Assembly (NCBI RefSeq): GCF_900176305.1
Contig: NZ_FWXH01000010.1
Coordinates: 39,396-103,395 of the forward strand
Source: Clostridium acidisoli DSM 12555
GTDB lineage: Bacteria > Bacillota > Clostridia > Clostridiales > Clostridiaceae
Direction: 5' to 3'
Length of the DNA: 64,000 nt
Part shown: piece by piece, positions 55,438-64,000 of the stretch
How positions within the stretch are numbered: the stretch's first letter is position 1
How the letters are laid out: each line of letters opens with the position of its first letter
The notes under the pieces: generated by a model
The model's input: only the letters and a program-made list of their open reading frames with translations
What the model was told of the DNA's origin: nothing
The model's database searches: none
Made by a program: the position numbers and the translations under genes

Positions 55438-56841
55438 TTGAACATATTTAGGAAAAAAACACTTGAGAGCATGCTTAAAAGTGCAGAGAAAACACATCTA
55501 AAAAAGAACCTAAGGGCAAAGGACATAGCAGCACTTGGAATTGGTGCAGTAGTTGGAGTTGGAATTTTTGTTGCCACTGGTGAAGGTGCACATTTAGCAG
55601 GACCAGCTATAATTGTATCTTTTATTTTGGCGGCAATAGTAGCATGCCTTTGTGGTCTTAGTTACTGTGAATTAGCAACTATGTTCCCAGTAGCAGGTAG
55701 TACATATTCTTATGCATATATAACTTTTGGAGAGCTTGTTGCCATGATAGTTGGATGGTGTCTTACAGCAGAATATCTTGTGGCTTGCAGTGCTGTAGCT
55801 TCAGGGTGGTCAGGAACCTTTGTAGGAATTCTTCAATCTTTTGGCATAAATCTTCCACATGCAATAATTGCATCACCAAGTAAAGGAGGAATATTAGATC
55901 TTCCAGCCATTGTAATTACATTACTACTTACATACATGTTGTATTATGGAATGAAGGAAAGTTCAAGGATAAATAATATAATAGTATGCGTAAAATTACT
56001 TATAATCGTATTATTTATAGCTCTTGGCGTATCACATATAAATGTTGAAAATTACAAACCCTTTGCACCATTTGGCTTTAAAGGAATTTTTGCCGGAGCA
56101 GCAACTATATTCTTTTCTTATATAGGCTTTGATGCTATTTCCACTACTGCAGAAGAAGCAGAAAACCCTAATAAAGATGTACCACGAGGACTTTTTATAT
56201 GTTTAGCTGTAGTAAGTATACTATATATATCAGTAGCATTTGTGCTTACAGGAATGGTTCCATTTAGAGAGATAATTTCTGAAAATGCAGTGCCAGGTGC
56301 ACTAGCAAGAGTTGGTATAAGATGGGGATCAGCTTTAGTTGGAGTTGGGGCCATACTTGGAATGATATCTACAATAATAGCTGTACTTTATGGTCAGATA
56401 AGAGTATTTATGGTTATGTCTAGAGATGGACTAATATCAAAGTCATTTTCAAAGATACATAAAAAACATAACACGCCTTATATAGCAACAGCAATAACTG
56501 GTATTGTAGCAGCTATTATAGCAGGAGTTCTACCTTTAGATATAATTGTGGAATTTTTAAGTACTGGTACATTAATAAGTTTTTCGGTTGTATCTTTAGC
56601 AGTTATTGTACTTAGAAAAAGAATGCCAGATTTTAAGAGAATATACAGATGTCCAGGAGTACCAGTTACTCCAATTATTACGATAATATGTTGCATATTG
56701 TTACTTAGCAGGTTAAAGGCAATAACATGGATTGGATTTGTTTGTTGGCTTGCCATAGGACTCATTGTATATTTCACTTATGGAATAAGACATAGTAGTT
56801 TAAATGAAAAGAATAAACTAGATAAAGAAGAAATCTTATAG
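55438..56841 (+). CDS. CAT-type APC amino-acid permease, copy 2
   Basis: 467 residues, paralogous along its length to the permease at 34025 (AALGIGAVVGVGIFVATGEGA; GFDAISTTAEEAENPNKD; GQIRVFMVMSRDGLIS). The N-terminal glycine motif differs (GVGIFVATGEGA against GTGIFVITGVAA), which may mean different substrates. The start is TTG with AGGAGG about 8 nt upstream. It has a terminator and faces gatD. Substrate unknown. Confidence 0.9.
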   Translation: MNIFRKKTLESMLKSAEKTHLKKNLRAKDIAALGIGAVVGVGIFVATGEGAHLAGPAIIVSFILAAIVACLCGLSYCELATMFPVAGSTYSYAYITFGELVAMIVGWCLTAEYLVACSAVASGWSGTFVGILQSFGINLPHAIIASPSKGGILDLPAIVITLLLTYMLYYGMKESSRINNIIVCVKLLIIVLFIALGVSHINVENYKPFAPFGFKGIFAGAATIFFSYIGFDAISTTAEEAENPNKDVPRGLFICLAVVSILYISVAFVLTGMVPFREIISENAVPGALARVGIRWGSALVGVGAILGMISTIIAVLYGQIRVFMVMSRDGLISKSFSKIHKKHNTPYIATAITGIVAAIIAGVLPLDIIVEFLSTGTLISFSVVSLAVIVLRKRMPDFKRIYRCPGVPVTPIITIICCILLLSRLKAITWIGFVCWLAIGLIVYFTYGIRHSSLNEKNKLDKEEIL

Positions 56842-56860
56842 AAAATTTTAATAAATAAAA

Positions 56861-56906
56861 AATATATGGTATTTAAAAATTCATTTTAAATACCATATAT
56901 TTTTTA
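56861..56906. terminator. Bidirectional terminator, permease copy 2 / gatD
   Basis: AATATATGGTATTTAAAA pairs with TTTTAAATACCATATATT around a short AT-rich loop, T-rich on both strands, between convergent genes. Confidence 0.88.
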
Positions 56907-57635
56907 TTTTCTTTCGCTTTCTCTTTTTATGATATAATCTTTTGCTTTAAGTTCAAGAGTATCATCTAAGGGTTCAAGGTCAATTTTATCATTGTATTTT
57001 AATTCAAGTGCAGTTTTTATTAATCTGTCTGCAAACTCAGGATTTTTTGAGAGAAGGGAACCATGAAAATATGTTCCATAAGTATTTTTATAAACAACTC
57101 CTTCAAAACCGTCAAAACCATTATTGCCATATCCATTTATTACTTTTCCAAGAGGATTTAAATCATGTATGTGAGTCCTACCAGAATGATTTTCAAATCC
57201 AACAAGTGTTTCACCAGTAGTTTCATTTTTTATAACTGTATTTCCTATAAATCGTGTGTCTCCACCGTCAGTACGAATATCTAATATGCCAAGTCCATCT
57301 AATTTTTCGCCATCGGGAGTTGTGTAATATTTTCCTAAAAGCTGATATCCACCACAAATTGATAAAAATACTTTACCTGAATTTATATATTCTTCAATAC
57401 CAGCTTTTTTATGTTCTATCAAATCATTTGATACTATAGATTGTTCATAATCCTGTCCACCGCCAAAAAATACAATATCATAATCATCTGGATTAAAGCC
57501 ATCATTTAAAGACACATTAAAAACATTAACGTCTATATTTCTTTTAGAAGCTCTATATTTTAGAATTAGTATATTTCCAACATCACCATATACGTTTAAA
57601 AGGTCGGGGTATAGATGACAAATGTTTAATTCCAT
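56904..57635 (-). CDS. gatD: Lipid II isoglutaminyl synthase, glutamine amidotransferase subunit
   Basis: 243 residues from the ATG at 57635 (MELNICHLYPDL), preceded by GGTGGTG. The triad-like residues sit where S. aureus GatD has them: C94 in FLSICGGYQLL, R128 in DTRFIG and H191 in TYFHGSLLSK. With MurT it amidates the D-glutamate of the peptidoglycan stem to D-isoglutamine. A longer frame to 57716 overlaps murT and lacks a site. It lies 28 bp after murT. Confidence 0.92.
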   Translation of the reverse strand: MELNICHLYPDLLNVYGDVGNILILKYRASKRNIDVNVFNVSLNDGFNPDDYDIVFFGGGQDYEQSIVSNDLIEHKKAGIEEYINSGKVFLSICGGYQLLGKYYTTPDGEKLDGLGILDIRTDGGDTRFIGNTVIKNETTGETLVGFENHSGRTHIHDLNPLGKVINGYGNNGFDGFEGVVYKNTYGTYFHGSLLSKNPEFADRLIKTALELKYNDKIDLEPLDDTLELKAKDYIIKRESERK

Positions 57636-57663
57636 TAATTTCACCACCAATTTTATTAAATAT

Positions 57664-59022
57664 TTACCAAAGTTTTTGTATAAGTTTTTTTCTATGTAAA
57701 AATTTTCTGAAGTCAATCATTGCTGTATAAGTTGCAAGAACATATACGATTTCACCGTCAGAAGACTCTATATTGCTAAGAACGGCATCGTAATTTTCAC
57801 ACATAGAAAATTTAGTATAATCAATACCTGCAACTTTTAGTCTTACGCCCATATCATAAAGTCTATTTCCACCTATAATAGCATTTGTAATGTTTAGATT
57901 TGCAAGTGACTCGAAGTTTACATCCCAAATCCAAGAAACATCTCGTCCATCTGCATAATTATCATTTAAAAGCATACATAGATTTATCTTTCTATTGTCA
58001 AGAGAAACAGTGTTTAAAGCTTCATTATAGCCAGCTGGATTTTTAACTAAGATTATTTTGATTTCTTTCCCGTTTATGTTAATAGATTCCTGTCTGCCAA
58101 AACTACTCTCAATGTTTTTAAGTGAATTATATATTACTGAATCTTCAATATTTAAAAGTTTAGCCGTAGATACTGCACATAATGCATTATATACATTATA
58201 AACACCAGGTTGATTTATAATATATTCAAAGTTATTTATCTTTACTGTTGAACTTGAAGCCGTAAGTTCTTCAATAGAAGTAACAAAATAATCAAGTTCT
58301 GGTCTTTTGTAACCACAATTTTCACAATAATATTTACCCAAATGGTTATATGTAATAAAGTCGTAGGAATAAGCAGTTTTACAGTTTTTGCAAAATTTTG
58401 CGTCTGCATTTATTTCAACTGTGGTATTTTTATTTGGTGAACATTCAAAACCATAATAAACTAGTTTATTTGGAACTTTTAAATCGCCAAGAAGGGATTC
58501 ATCTCCATTTAAAAGTAAGGTTGAATGTGGAACCTTAACAATACCCTCTAAAATTTTATTTAGTGTAGTATATACCTCACCATATCTATCAAGTTGATCT
58601 CTAAATAAATTTGTTACGATTATTATTTTTGGATCTATATATTCAGTAATAAATTTTAAATTAGCTTCGTCTACTTCTATAACCGCATATTTATCAGAAG
58701 TTAACTCCTTAAATCTGAAATTATCAATAAAACATGAAGTAATTCCAGGATTTAAATTAGCGCCAGTGTTATTAGTGATAACATTTTTATTACTGTTTTT
58801 AAGCATGTTGTAAATCATACTAGTAGTTGTGGTTTTTCCATTTGTACCAGTTACAAGTACAACTTTATAATCTTTTGAAACAATACTGAGTATATTTTTA
58901 TCAATTTTTAGAGCAATTCTACCAGGGAAATTACTACCTCCCTTAAATAAGGTTTTGGACAATTTAATTATAATCTTTGAAATTAAAATGCTGAAAAAAG
59001 ATTTAATTTTAATTTCAGACAC
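57664..59022 (-). CDS. murT: Lipid II isoglutaminyl synthase, Mur-ligase-like subunit
   Basis: 452 residues. The ATP loop GTNGKTT is at 59-65, and a four-cysteine zinc insert (C211, C214, C233, C236: FCKNCK, YCENCG) distinguishes MurT from MurF-type ligases; the C-terminal DUF1727 region includes NDNYADGRDVSWIWDVNFE. It forms a heterodimer with GatD. The start is uncertain: the frame opens with GTG at 59022, which overlaps the ribosome binding site GGAGGTG, while an ATT codon at 59013 lies 6 nt after that site. Confidence 0.9.
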   Translation of the reverse strand: MSEIKIKSFFSILISKIIIKLSKTLFKGGSNFPGRIALKIDKNILSIVSKDYKVVLVTGTNGKTTTTSMIYNMLKNSNKNVITNNTGANLNPGITSCFIDNFRFKELTSDKYAVIEVDEANLKFITEYIDPKIIIVTNLFRDQLDRYGEVYTTLNKILEGIVKVPHSTLLLNGDESLLGDLKVPNKLVYYGFECSPNKNTTVEINADAKFCKNCKTAYSYDFITYNHLGKYYCENCGYKRPELDYFVTSIEELTASSSTVKINNFEYIINQPGVYNVYNALCAVSTAKLLNIEDSVIYNSLKNIESSFGRQESININGKEIKIILVKNPAGYNEALNTVSLDNRKINLCMLLNDNYADGRDVSWIWDVNFESLANLNITNAIIGGNRLYDMGVRLKVAGIDYTKFSMCENYDAVLSNIESSDGEIVYVLATYTAMIDFRKFLHRKKLIQKLW

Positions 59023-59328
59023 CTCCCAAATACAAATGAAATAATGTTTAAAAATATTATATAGCTATAAGTATTGCAGAAAAAATATTAATAAACAATA
59101 TTTATATTTTTTATTAGTTATTTTGTAGTTATTACAATTTATTGTGCAAATGATAAATAATTTATAACTACAAATAGCTTGATTTATCAACATCAATTGT
59201 ATAACATATATAGAATAATGTCCATTCCTTAAATGTTAAATAACCATGATAAATCTGTGCATGATTTTATATATCTTAAACCTCATATTTTTAATTCTAT
59301 TTGCCGAAAGCAATTAAAAAAGCTTAAC
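59023..59328. other. 306-bp AT-rich gap between yitT-like gene and murT
   Basis: On the minus strand this holds the murT promoter region and the 3' flank of the YitT-family gene. I see only short AT-rich inverted repeats (for example TTGCCGAAAGCAA near 59302), no reading frame, no repeat-family member and no clear riboswitch. Confidence 0.5.
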
Positions 59329-60186
59329 TTATACAGATAAAGACGTCTGTTTGTAATTACCTAAAATATCGTTAACAGGAGAAACTGCAACAAAGGCTAA
59401 AGGATCAATATTTTTAATTATTAACCTTAAAGATGTAAGTTGATGTTTTTGAACTACTACATATATAAATTTTTTATTGTTATGAGAATATCCACCAACT
59501 GCATCCAATACAGTAACACCTCTGCCAAGTTCAATTTTTACTTCTTCAATTATCTTTTCAGAATTATTACATATAATAATACATTGTCTTGATGAGGCAA
59601 TACCTTCTTGTACAGTATCAATTGTCTTTGAACGAATAAAACTCATTATAAGAGCATATAGTACTGAATGTGGTCCAAGAACGATACCAACAAAAACATA
59701 CACACATAAATCTTGAAAAAGTAAAATATGAGATAATTGTACGGATTTAAATTTGTTTTTAAATATTTTTGCAGAAATATCAAGTCCACCAGTAGATCCA
59801 CCACTCATAAATAACATTGCCATTGAAATCCCTGAAACAACCCCACAAAAAATTGAAGCAGTTAGTTTATCATTTGCTGGGAGGATGGAAAAATTAGGAA
59901 AAAAAGTGCTTATGGAATCCATTAAAATAGAAGATACTAATACGATTATGCCGCTTTTTAGGGCAAATTTTTTCCCTAAAAGTCTGAATCCAAAAATAAA
60001 AAGTGGAATGTTTAAAATTATAGAAGTTAGACCAATTTTGAAATTAAAAAGTTTGTTAAGAGAAAGAGCAATTCCAAGTATGCCACCTGTACCTATTTTA
60101 GAGGGTGTTAGTAATAATGCTGCATACACCGAGTATAATATTGTTCCTGCAAGAAGTAGCAAAAATTGTTTAGATTTCGTATTCAT
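59329..60186 (-). CDS. YitT family membrane protein (DUF161-DUF2179)
   Basis: 285 residues. Five or six helices occupy about 1-175 (GTILYSVYAALLLTPSKIGTGGILGIALSLN; FMSGGSTGGLDISAKIFKNKF), then a cytoplasmic DUF2179 domain (EGIASSRQCIIICNNSEKIIEEVKIELGRGVTVLDAVGGYSHNNKKFIYVVVQ). The membrane glycine motif STGGLDI is typical. Function is unknown in general. AAAAGGAG precedes the ATG. Single-gene unit. Confidence 0.88.
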   Translation of the reverse strand: MNTKSKQFLLLLAGTILYSVYAALLLTPSKIGTGGILGIALSLNKLFNFKIGLTSIILNIPLFIFGFRLLGKKFALKSGIIVLVSSILMDSISTFFPNFSILPANDKLTASIFCGVVSGISMAMLFMSGGSTGGLDISAKIFKNKFKSVQLSHILLFQDLCVYVFVGIVLGPHSVLYALIMSFIRSKTIDTVQEGIASSRQCIIICNNSEKIIEEVKIELGRGVTVLDAVGGYSHNNKKFIYVVVQKHQLTSLRLIIKNIDPLAFVAVSPVNDILGNYKQTSLSV

Positions 60187-60477
60187 AATATAATAAATCT
60201 CCTTTTGATATAAAACCTTTAAAAATCAGAGTTTAAAGATTAAAATATCTTAATATTGTAGAATTTACCTGTATATATTATCATAATAAAATTATGTTTA
60301 CAAACATGGTTTAAAATCATTTTAGTATGTGCAAAATATATAAAATTTAAGAGTTTTTTCAGTTCGAACATAAGTGAATTAACAAAAATGTAATGATGGT
60401 TAATTGAAAATTACTCTGTCAAAGGGTAATATATATGATGTATTAATAAAATATATATAAATAGGTGGGAGGCAATT

Positions 60478-61455
60478 ATGTATCCATTAAAATTTGAAAA
60501 TTTATATTATGAAAAAATTTGGGGCGGAAGAGATTTAAAAAGCTATAGAGAAAACGTGCCAGATGGCAGCATTGGAGAAAGTTGGGATGTAGCATGTCAT
60601 CCACATGGTATGAGCGTTGTAGCAAATGGTGAATACAAAGGTATGAAATTAGAAGAGGTAATTAAAAAATTTGAGAATAAAGTGCTAGGAGATAAAATAA
60701 ATACAGAACAATTCCCTTTGTTAATTAAACTTATTAATGCAAAAGATAAGTTATCAGTTCAAGTACATCCAAATGATGAATATGCTCATAAAGTAGAAGG
60801 AGAACTTGGGAAAACTGAAATATGGTATGTAGTAGAGGCTTTTGAAGGTGCAAATCTTGTTGTTGGAACTAAAGAGTGTACAAAAGAACAATTTAAGGAG
60901 GCAATAAACTCTGGAACATTAGATAAGTACCTAAATAGAATACCTGTTAAAAAAGGTGAAGTGTATTTTGTAAAAAGTGGACTTGTCCATGCAATTGGAG
61001 AAAGCGTAATAATAGCTGAAATACAGCAAAACAGCGATACTACTTATAGAGTATATGATTATAACAGAGGTAGAGAAATTCACGTTGATAAGGCCTTAGA
61101 TGTTATTGATTTAAAGCTTAAGGGCAAAAAAAGTAAAGGCTTAAAAATTGAAGGAGAAAATTTTGATAAAACTTATTATAATTTATGTGATAAATTTTCC
61201 TTCGAATTATATACCGTTAAAACTAGTGTTGTAGAAGAAAGTGATAAAGAAAGATTTTACATATTTACTTGTGTAGAAGGAAACGGACATATGAAGTTTG
61301 ATGGTGGATGTGAAACGATACAAGCAGGAGACAGCATTCTTATACCAGCATATCTTGGAAAGTATGAAATCAAAGGACAATTGAAGCTTCTAAAATCATA
61401 TGTACCTGACTTGGAAAAGGTTGAAAGAAATATAATAAGTGAAATTGAATTTTAA
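60478..61455 (+). CDS. manA: Mannose-6-phosphate isomerase, class I
   Basis: 325-residue cupin-fold zinc enzyme of the short Firmicute type. The zinc ligands are in LSVQVHPNDEYA (Q, H), GKTEIWYV (E) and VYFVKSGLVHAIG (H), and the YRVYDYNR catalytic region is present. It converts mannose 6-phosphate to fructose 6-phosphate. GGTGGGAGG precedes the ATG. uppP follows after 64 bp. Confidence 0.93.
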   Translation: MYPLKFENLYYEKIWGGRDLKSYRENVPDGSIGESWDVACHPHGMSVVANGEYKGMKLEEVIKKFENKVLGDKINTEQFPLLIKLINAKDKLSVQVHPNDEYAHKVEGELGKTEIWYVVEAFEGANLVVGTKECTKEQFKEAINSGTLDKYLNRIPVKKGEVYFVKSGLVHAIGESVIIAEIQQNSDTTYRVYDYNRGREIHVDKALDVIDLKLKGKKSKGLKIEGENFDKTYYNLCDKFSFELYTVKTSVVEESDKERFYIFTCVEGNGHMKFDGGCETIQAGDSILIPAYLGKYEIKGQLKLLKSYVPDLEKVERNIISEIEF

Positions 61456-61519
61456 TTTAAAATATGTTTTAATAAATAATGTAAATTAAAACAATTTAAG
61501 AATGGAGAGTGCGAATAAT

Positions 61520-62359
61520 ATGTCCGCAAATTTTTTAATTATTATAAAAGTAATTATACTCGGAATAGTTGAAGGTGTAACGGAATTTTTACCAGTATCA
61601 TCAACAGGACATTTGATTATGTTTAATGATTTTCTTAATTTTAATGGAAAATTTAGTGATTTATTTGACATAGTAATACAACTTGGAGCTATTTTAGCTG
61701 TAGTAGTATTGTTTTGGGACAAACTTCTGGAATCATTAAAAACTGTCGTTGATCCAACATTTAAAAGTTTTGGTTCAAAACTCTGGAGAAATCTTATTAT
61801 TGCATTTATACCGTCTGGATTAATTGGCGTTTTAACACATAAATTTGTAAATGCTCATCTAATGAAGGTTTTACCAGTATCGCTAGCACTTCTTGTTGGT
61901 GGTATATTTATGATTTTAGCTGAAAACAAGTTTAGAAAAAACAGCAGAACTAAGGATATTGCGGATGTTACAGTGAAACAAGCTTTTGTAATAGGATGCT
62001 TTCAATGCCTCTCTGTAATATGGCCAGGTTTTTCAAGATCTGCATCAACTATTATAGGTGGTTGGATAGTAGGACTTTCAACCGTTGCAGCAGCAGAATT
62101 TTCTTTTTTTCTAGCTATTCCTACTATGATTATAGCTACAGGATATGAGCTGATTAGTAATATGTCATCTATAACTGGTGCACAGTTTCTTCAAATAGCT
62201 ATAGGCTTTATTGTATCCTTTATAGTTGCACTACTAGTAGTAGAAAAGTTTATGAATTTTTTAAAGAAAAGACCAATGAGGGTATTTGCAATCTATAGAA
62301 TAATATTTTCTGTTATATTTTTAATTTTGGCAGTGACAAAGATAATAAATGTAGCTTAA
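61520..62359 (+). CDS. uppP: Undecaprenyl-diphosphatase
   Basis: 279-residue BacA-type membrane phosphatase that recycles the C55 lipid carrier. Motif 1 is EGVTEFLPVSSTGHL and motif 2 is WPGFSRSASTIIGG, with about eight helices. I chose ATG 61520 (MSANF), since TGGAGAG lies about 10 nt upstream; the in-frame ATG at 61502 precedes this site. High activity gives bacitracin tolerance. A strong terminator follows. Confidence 0.95.
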   Translation: MSANFLIIIKVIILGIVEGVTEFLPVSSTGHLIMFNDFLNFNGKFSDLFDIVIQLGAILAVVVLFWDKLLESLKTVVDPTFKSFGSKLWRNLIIAFIPSGLIGVLTHKFVNAHLMKVLPVSLALLVGGIFMILAENKFRKNSRTKDIADVTVKQAFVIGCFQCLSVIWPGFSRSASTIIGGWIVGLSTVAAAEFSFFLAIPTMIIATGYELISNMSSITGAQFLQIAIGFIVSFIVALLVVEKFMNFLKKRPMRVFAIYRIIFSVIFLILAVTKIINVA

Positions 62360-62379
62360 TAAAAAACTGTGAATTTATT

Positions 62380-62422
62380 GAGGCCACTGAAAAAGCTCTG
62401 CTTTTTCAGTGGCCTCAAATTT
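62380..62422 (+). terminator. Terminator of uppP
   Basis: TGAGGCCACTGAAAAAGC (62379-62396) pairs with GCTTTTTCAGTGGCCTCA (62400-62417), an 18-bp perfect stem followed by AATTTATT. The T-tract is imperfect but the stem is very strong. Confidence 0.85.
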
Positions 62423-62508
62423 ATTCATGGGTTTTTTATTGTTTTTTGGGAATGATATATATTAAAAATGAAAAAGTTATTGAAACTTATAAAATAGGAG
62501 AGGATATA

Positions 62509-62955
62509 ATGGAAACAGTCAATAAAATTGAAGAAATAATAAGAAAAGGTAAATGGGTAAAAAATGATATTGGTATGAGCAGGCTCCAATGCTCTAAAAT
62601 TGTTAAGGATGAAAAAGAATTATTAATTTTAATTGTATCTAATGTTTTAGATACTCCAATAGCAACAAGAGTAGAAAAAATAATGGTTGTTTCAAATGAA
62701 TTAATATTATTTTATGATGGACAATATGCTGAAAGAATAGAAAAGGATGAATTTGAAAGATACAAAAACTTTTTAAGTGAAGAGGAATGGAATATAATTT
62801 TAGGAAAAGATGCTGTTTCAAAATTAATAAGTAATGATATGGTAAATGAAGAAGAAGGCTTTTATGTTGAGATGCATGAGACCATTGAAAAACATATAAA
62901 AAATGGATATGATAAAAATTCAAGTGACATGATTTCTAGAAAATATAACTTATAA
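62509..62955 (+). CDS. Hypothetical acidic protein
   Basis: 148 residues from ATG 62509 (METVNKIEEI), which has AGGAGAGG at good spacing; an upstream extension to 62446 lacks one. Soluble, with a lysine/glutamate-rich N-terminus, a strand-rich core (ELLILIVSNVLDTPIATRVEKIMVVSNELILFYDGQ) and a helical C-terminus. I recognise no family or motif. It lies between the uppP terminator and repeat R8, so it is probably a single-gene unit. Confidence 0.7.
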   Translation: METVNKIEEIIRKGKWVKNDIGMSRLQCSKIVKDEKELLILIVSNVLDTPIATRVEKIMVVSNELILFYDGQYAERIEKDEFERYKNFLSEEEWNIILGKDAVSKLISNDMVNEEEGFYVEMHETIEKHIKNGYDKNSSDMISRKYNL

Positions 62956-63013
62956 ATTTAAAATGAAGCACCAGAAAAAATATGTGTTATGGAGTTATTG
63001 AATAATTGTGTTA

Positions 63014-63369
63014 TATCATAATAGTTAGAAAGTGCGAATCAAAGACTAAAGAATTTTATCATAGCTAAAGCTAGATAAAAAGGTTAAAGAAAGCCTTCGG
63101 CTAGATGGAAGAATTGACGAGGCTAAATCCGTCAAAGGTGAGAGAAGTTACTTACGTAACAGATAAAGGAAATTTTTCCTCCTACGTCAGAAAAATAATG
63201 AATTTGTATGTCTTAATATTCATAGCTAACTCTACAATATGTTTTAACCGTAGCCTGTGATGTTAACATTATGATTAATATTGTCACTCTGGCAATTTTT
63301 CACCTTTTTACTCACATAGTAGAGTAAAAATCTTTAACCAGTTACTTCTCAATTTCTTTATATTGTGAA
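63014..63369. repeat. Nested-hairpin TIR element R8 (internally deleted)
   Basis: About 356 bp, forward orientation, with left end ATCATAATAGTTAGAAAGTGCGAA and inverse right end near 63350-63369. The left half is intact (GAAAGCCTTCGGCTAGAT at 63089-63106; GTTACTTACGTAAC; GGAAATTTTTCC), but it jumps from the middle module (TTAATATTGT, about 63283) straight into the right half (CACTCTGGCAATTTTTCACC). It ends about 215 bp before the rRNA promoter. Confidence 0.82.
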
Positions 63370-63461
63370 GTAAATATTGTTTATATAAGCTAAAATTCAA
63401 ATATATGCATGTATACATTGCCGTGTGTATCAATAATAGCAAATAAAAGAATTTGTTATAA

Positions 63462-63494
63462 AAATAAAGGGATTAAGATTTAATTCCTTTATTT
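63462..63494. terminator. Hairpin upstream of the rRNA promoter
   Basis: AAATAAAGGGATTAA (63462-63476) pairs with TTAATTCCTTTATTT (63480-63494), 14 of 15 positions complementary. It is a likely bidirectional terminator insulating the rRNA operon. Confidence 0.65.
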
Positions 63495-63583
63495 AATAAG
63501 TATATTCTGAAATTATAACCATATTTATGATAACATAAAACACGTTGCAAGTGAAAAGCAATAAATCAACATAAAAAATTGTG

Positions 63584-63613
63584 TTGACAAAAACTTTGAA
63601 GTTGTGATATACT
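63584..63613 (+). promoter_or_regulatory. rRNA operon promoter
   Basis: TTGACA at 63584-63589 and TATACT at 63608-63613 are separated by 18 bp, about 140 bp before 16S. The leader between them and 16S includes the GATCTTTGAAAATTGAAC segment typical of clostridial rRNA leader/processing regions. Confidence 0.8.
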
Positions 63614-63751
63614 TTAATAGCTGTCACAAGGCAGCGTAGTGATCTTTGAAAATTGAACAGAGTATAAGAATTAAGTAAACCAGCAAATTCTTTTGATGTT
63701 AGAAATAACATTAGATAATAAATTAAGCGAAATGAGCTTAATCAAACTTTT

Positions 63752-64000
<249 letters not shown>

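Overview
The window is AT-rich, low-GC Firmicute DNA. The first ~250 nt of a 16S rRNA gene at its right edge, strong GGAGG-type ribosome binding sites, GTG/TTG starts and the protein families (murT-gatD, pepF, HD-GYP, lysine and T-box leaders) point to Clostridium sensu stricto (cluster I). No transposase, phage gene, CRISPR array or tRNA gene was seen. Nearly everything is chromosomal housekeeping; the unusual material is in the intergenic DNA.

Layout: 1-5836 is a histidine operon (hisD-B-H-A-C-F-I-E; the upstream end is off-window). 6509-7719 holds a nitroreductase and a ComFB-like protein. 7739-10830 is a cysteine T-box leader followed by ubiG-mccB-mccA, the methionine-to-cysteine conversion operon. 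11506-13070 has surE and two small membrane proteins. 13181-17084 has two complete two-component systems arranged tail to tail. 17273-20897 is an ABC-2 exporter operon of the LnrLMN (linearmycin-resistance) layout, divergent from its probable LuxR-type regulator pair. 21090-25219 has a CPA2 antiporter behind a terminator-bearing leader, then a csoR-copA-copZ copper operon. 26451-28150 is a lysine riboswitch with an amino-acid permease. 28318-35428 has a LysM-CAP protein, pepV, a FUSC protein, HlyIII, degV-padR and a CAT-type permease. 35634-38606 is a complete minus-strand pantothenate operon, panG-panB-panC-panD. 38813-45371 has an MntP/YtaF-like protein, a Fur-family regulator, PepF, an HD-GYP protein and a rhomboid protease. 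45776-54987 has FtsH, an RNase H with viroplasmin domain, tandem XRE-TPR regulators, ClpB and GalE. 55438-62955 has a second CAT-type permease, MurT-GatD, YitT, ManA, UppP and a hypothetical protein. An rRNA operon starts at about 63584.

The most interesting feature is a family of intergenic elements of about 90-630 bp (5847-6478, 10854-11393, 28175-28262, 40744-41270, 45381-45782, 63014-63369, with related mosaics at 35452-35633 and 55009-55258). They share ~27-bp terminal inverted repeats (TTCATARTA, three variable bases, AGAAATTGCGAAG), carry no gene, and consist of serial small hairpins whose left and right halves mirror each other. At one mirrored position the hairpin stems differ by a compensating base-pair change. 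They resemble MITEs with a strongly structured interior. One copy supplies the ftsH stop codon.

Regulation read from sequence: a cysteine T-box (specifier UGC, UGGA bulge matching a tRNA-Cys UCCA end), a lysine riboswitch with terminator and a second hairpin touching the ribosome binding site, a CsoR-type box, an inverted-repeat operator array between the lnr-like operons, and three tandem palindromes over the degV-padR promoter.
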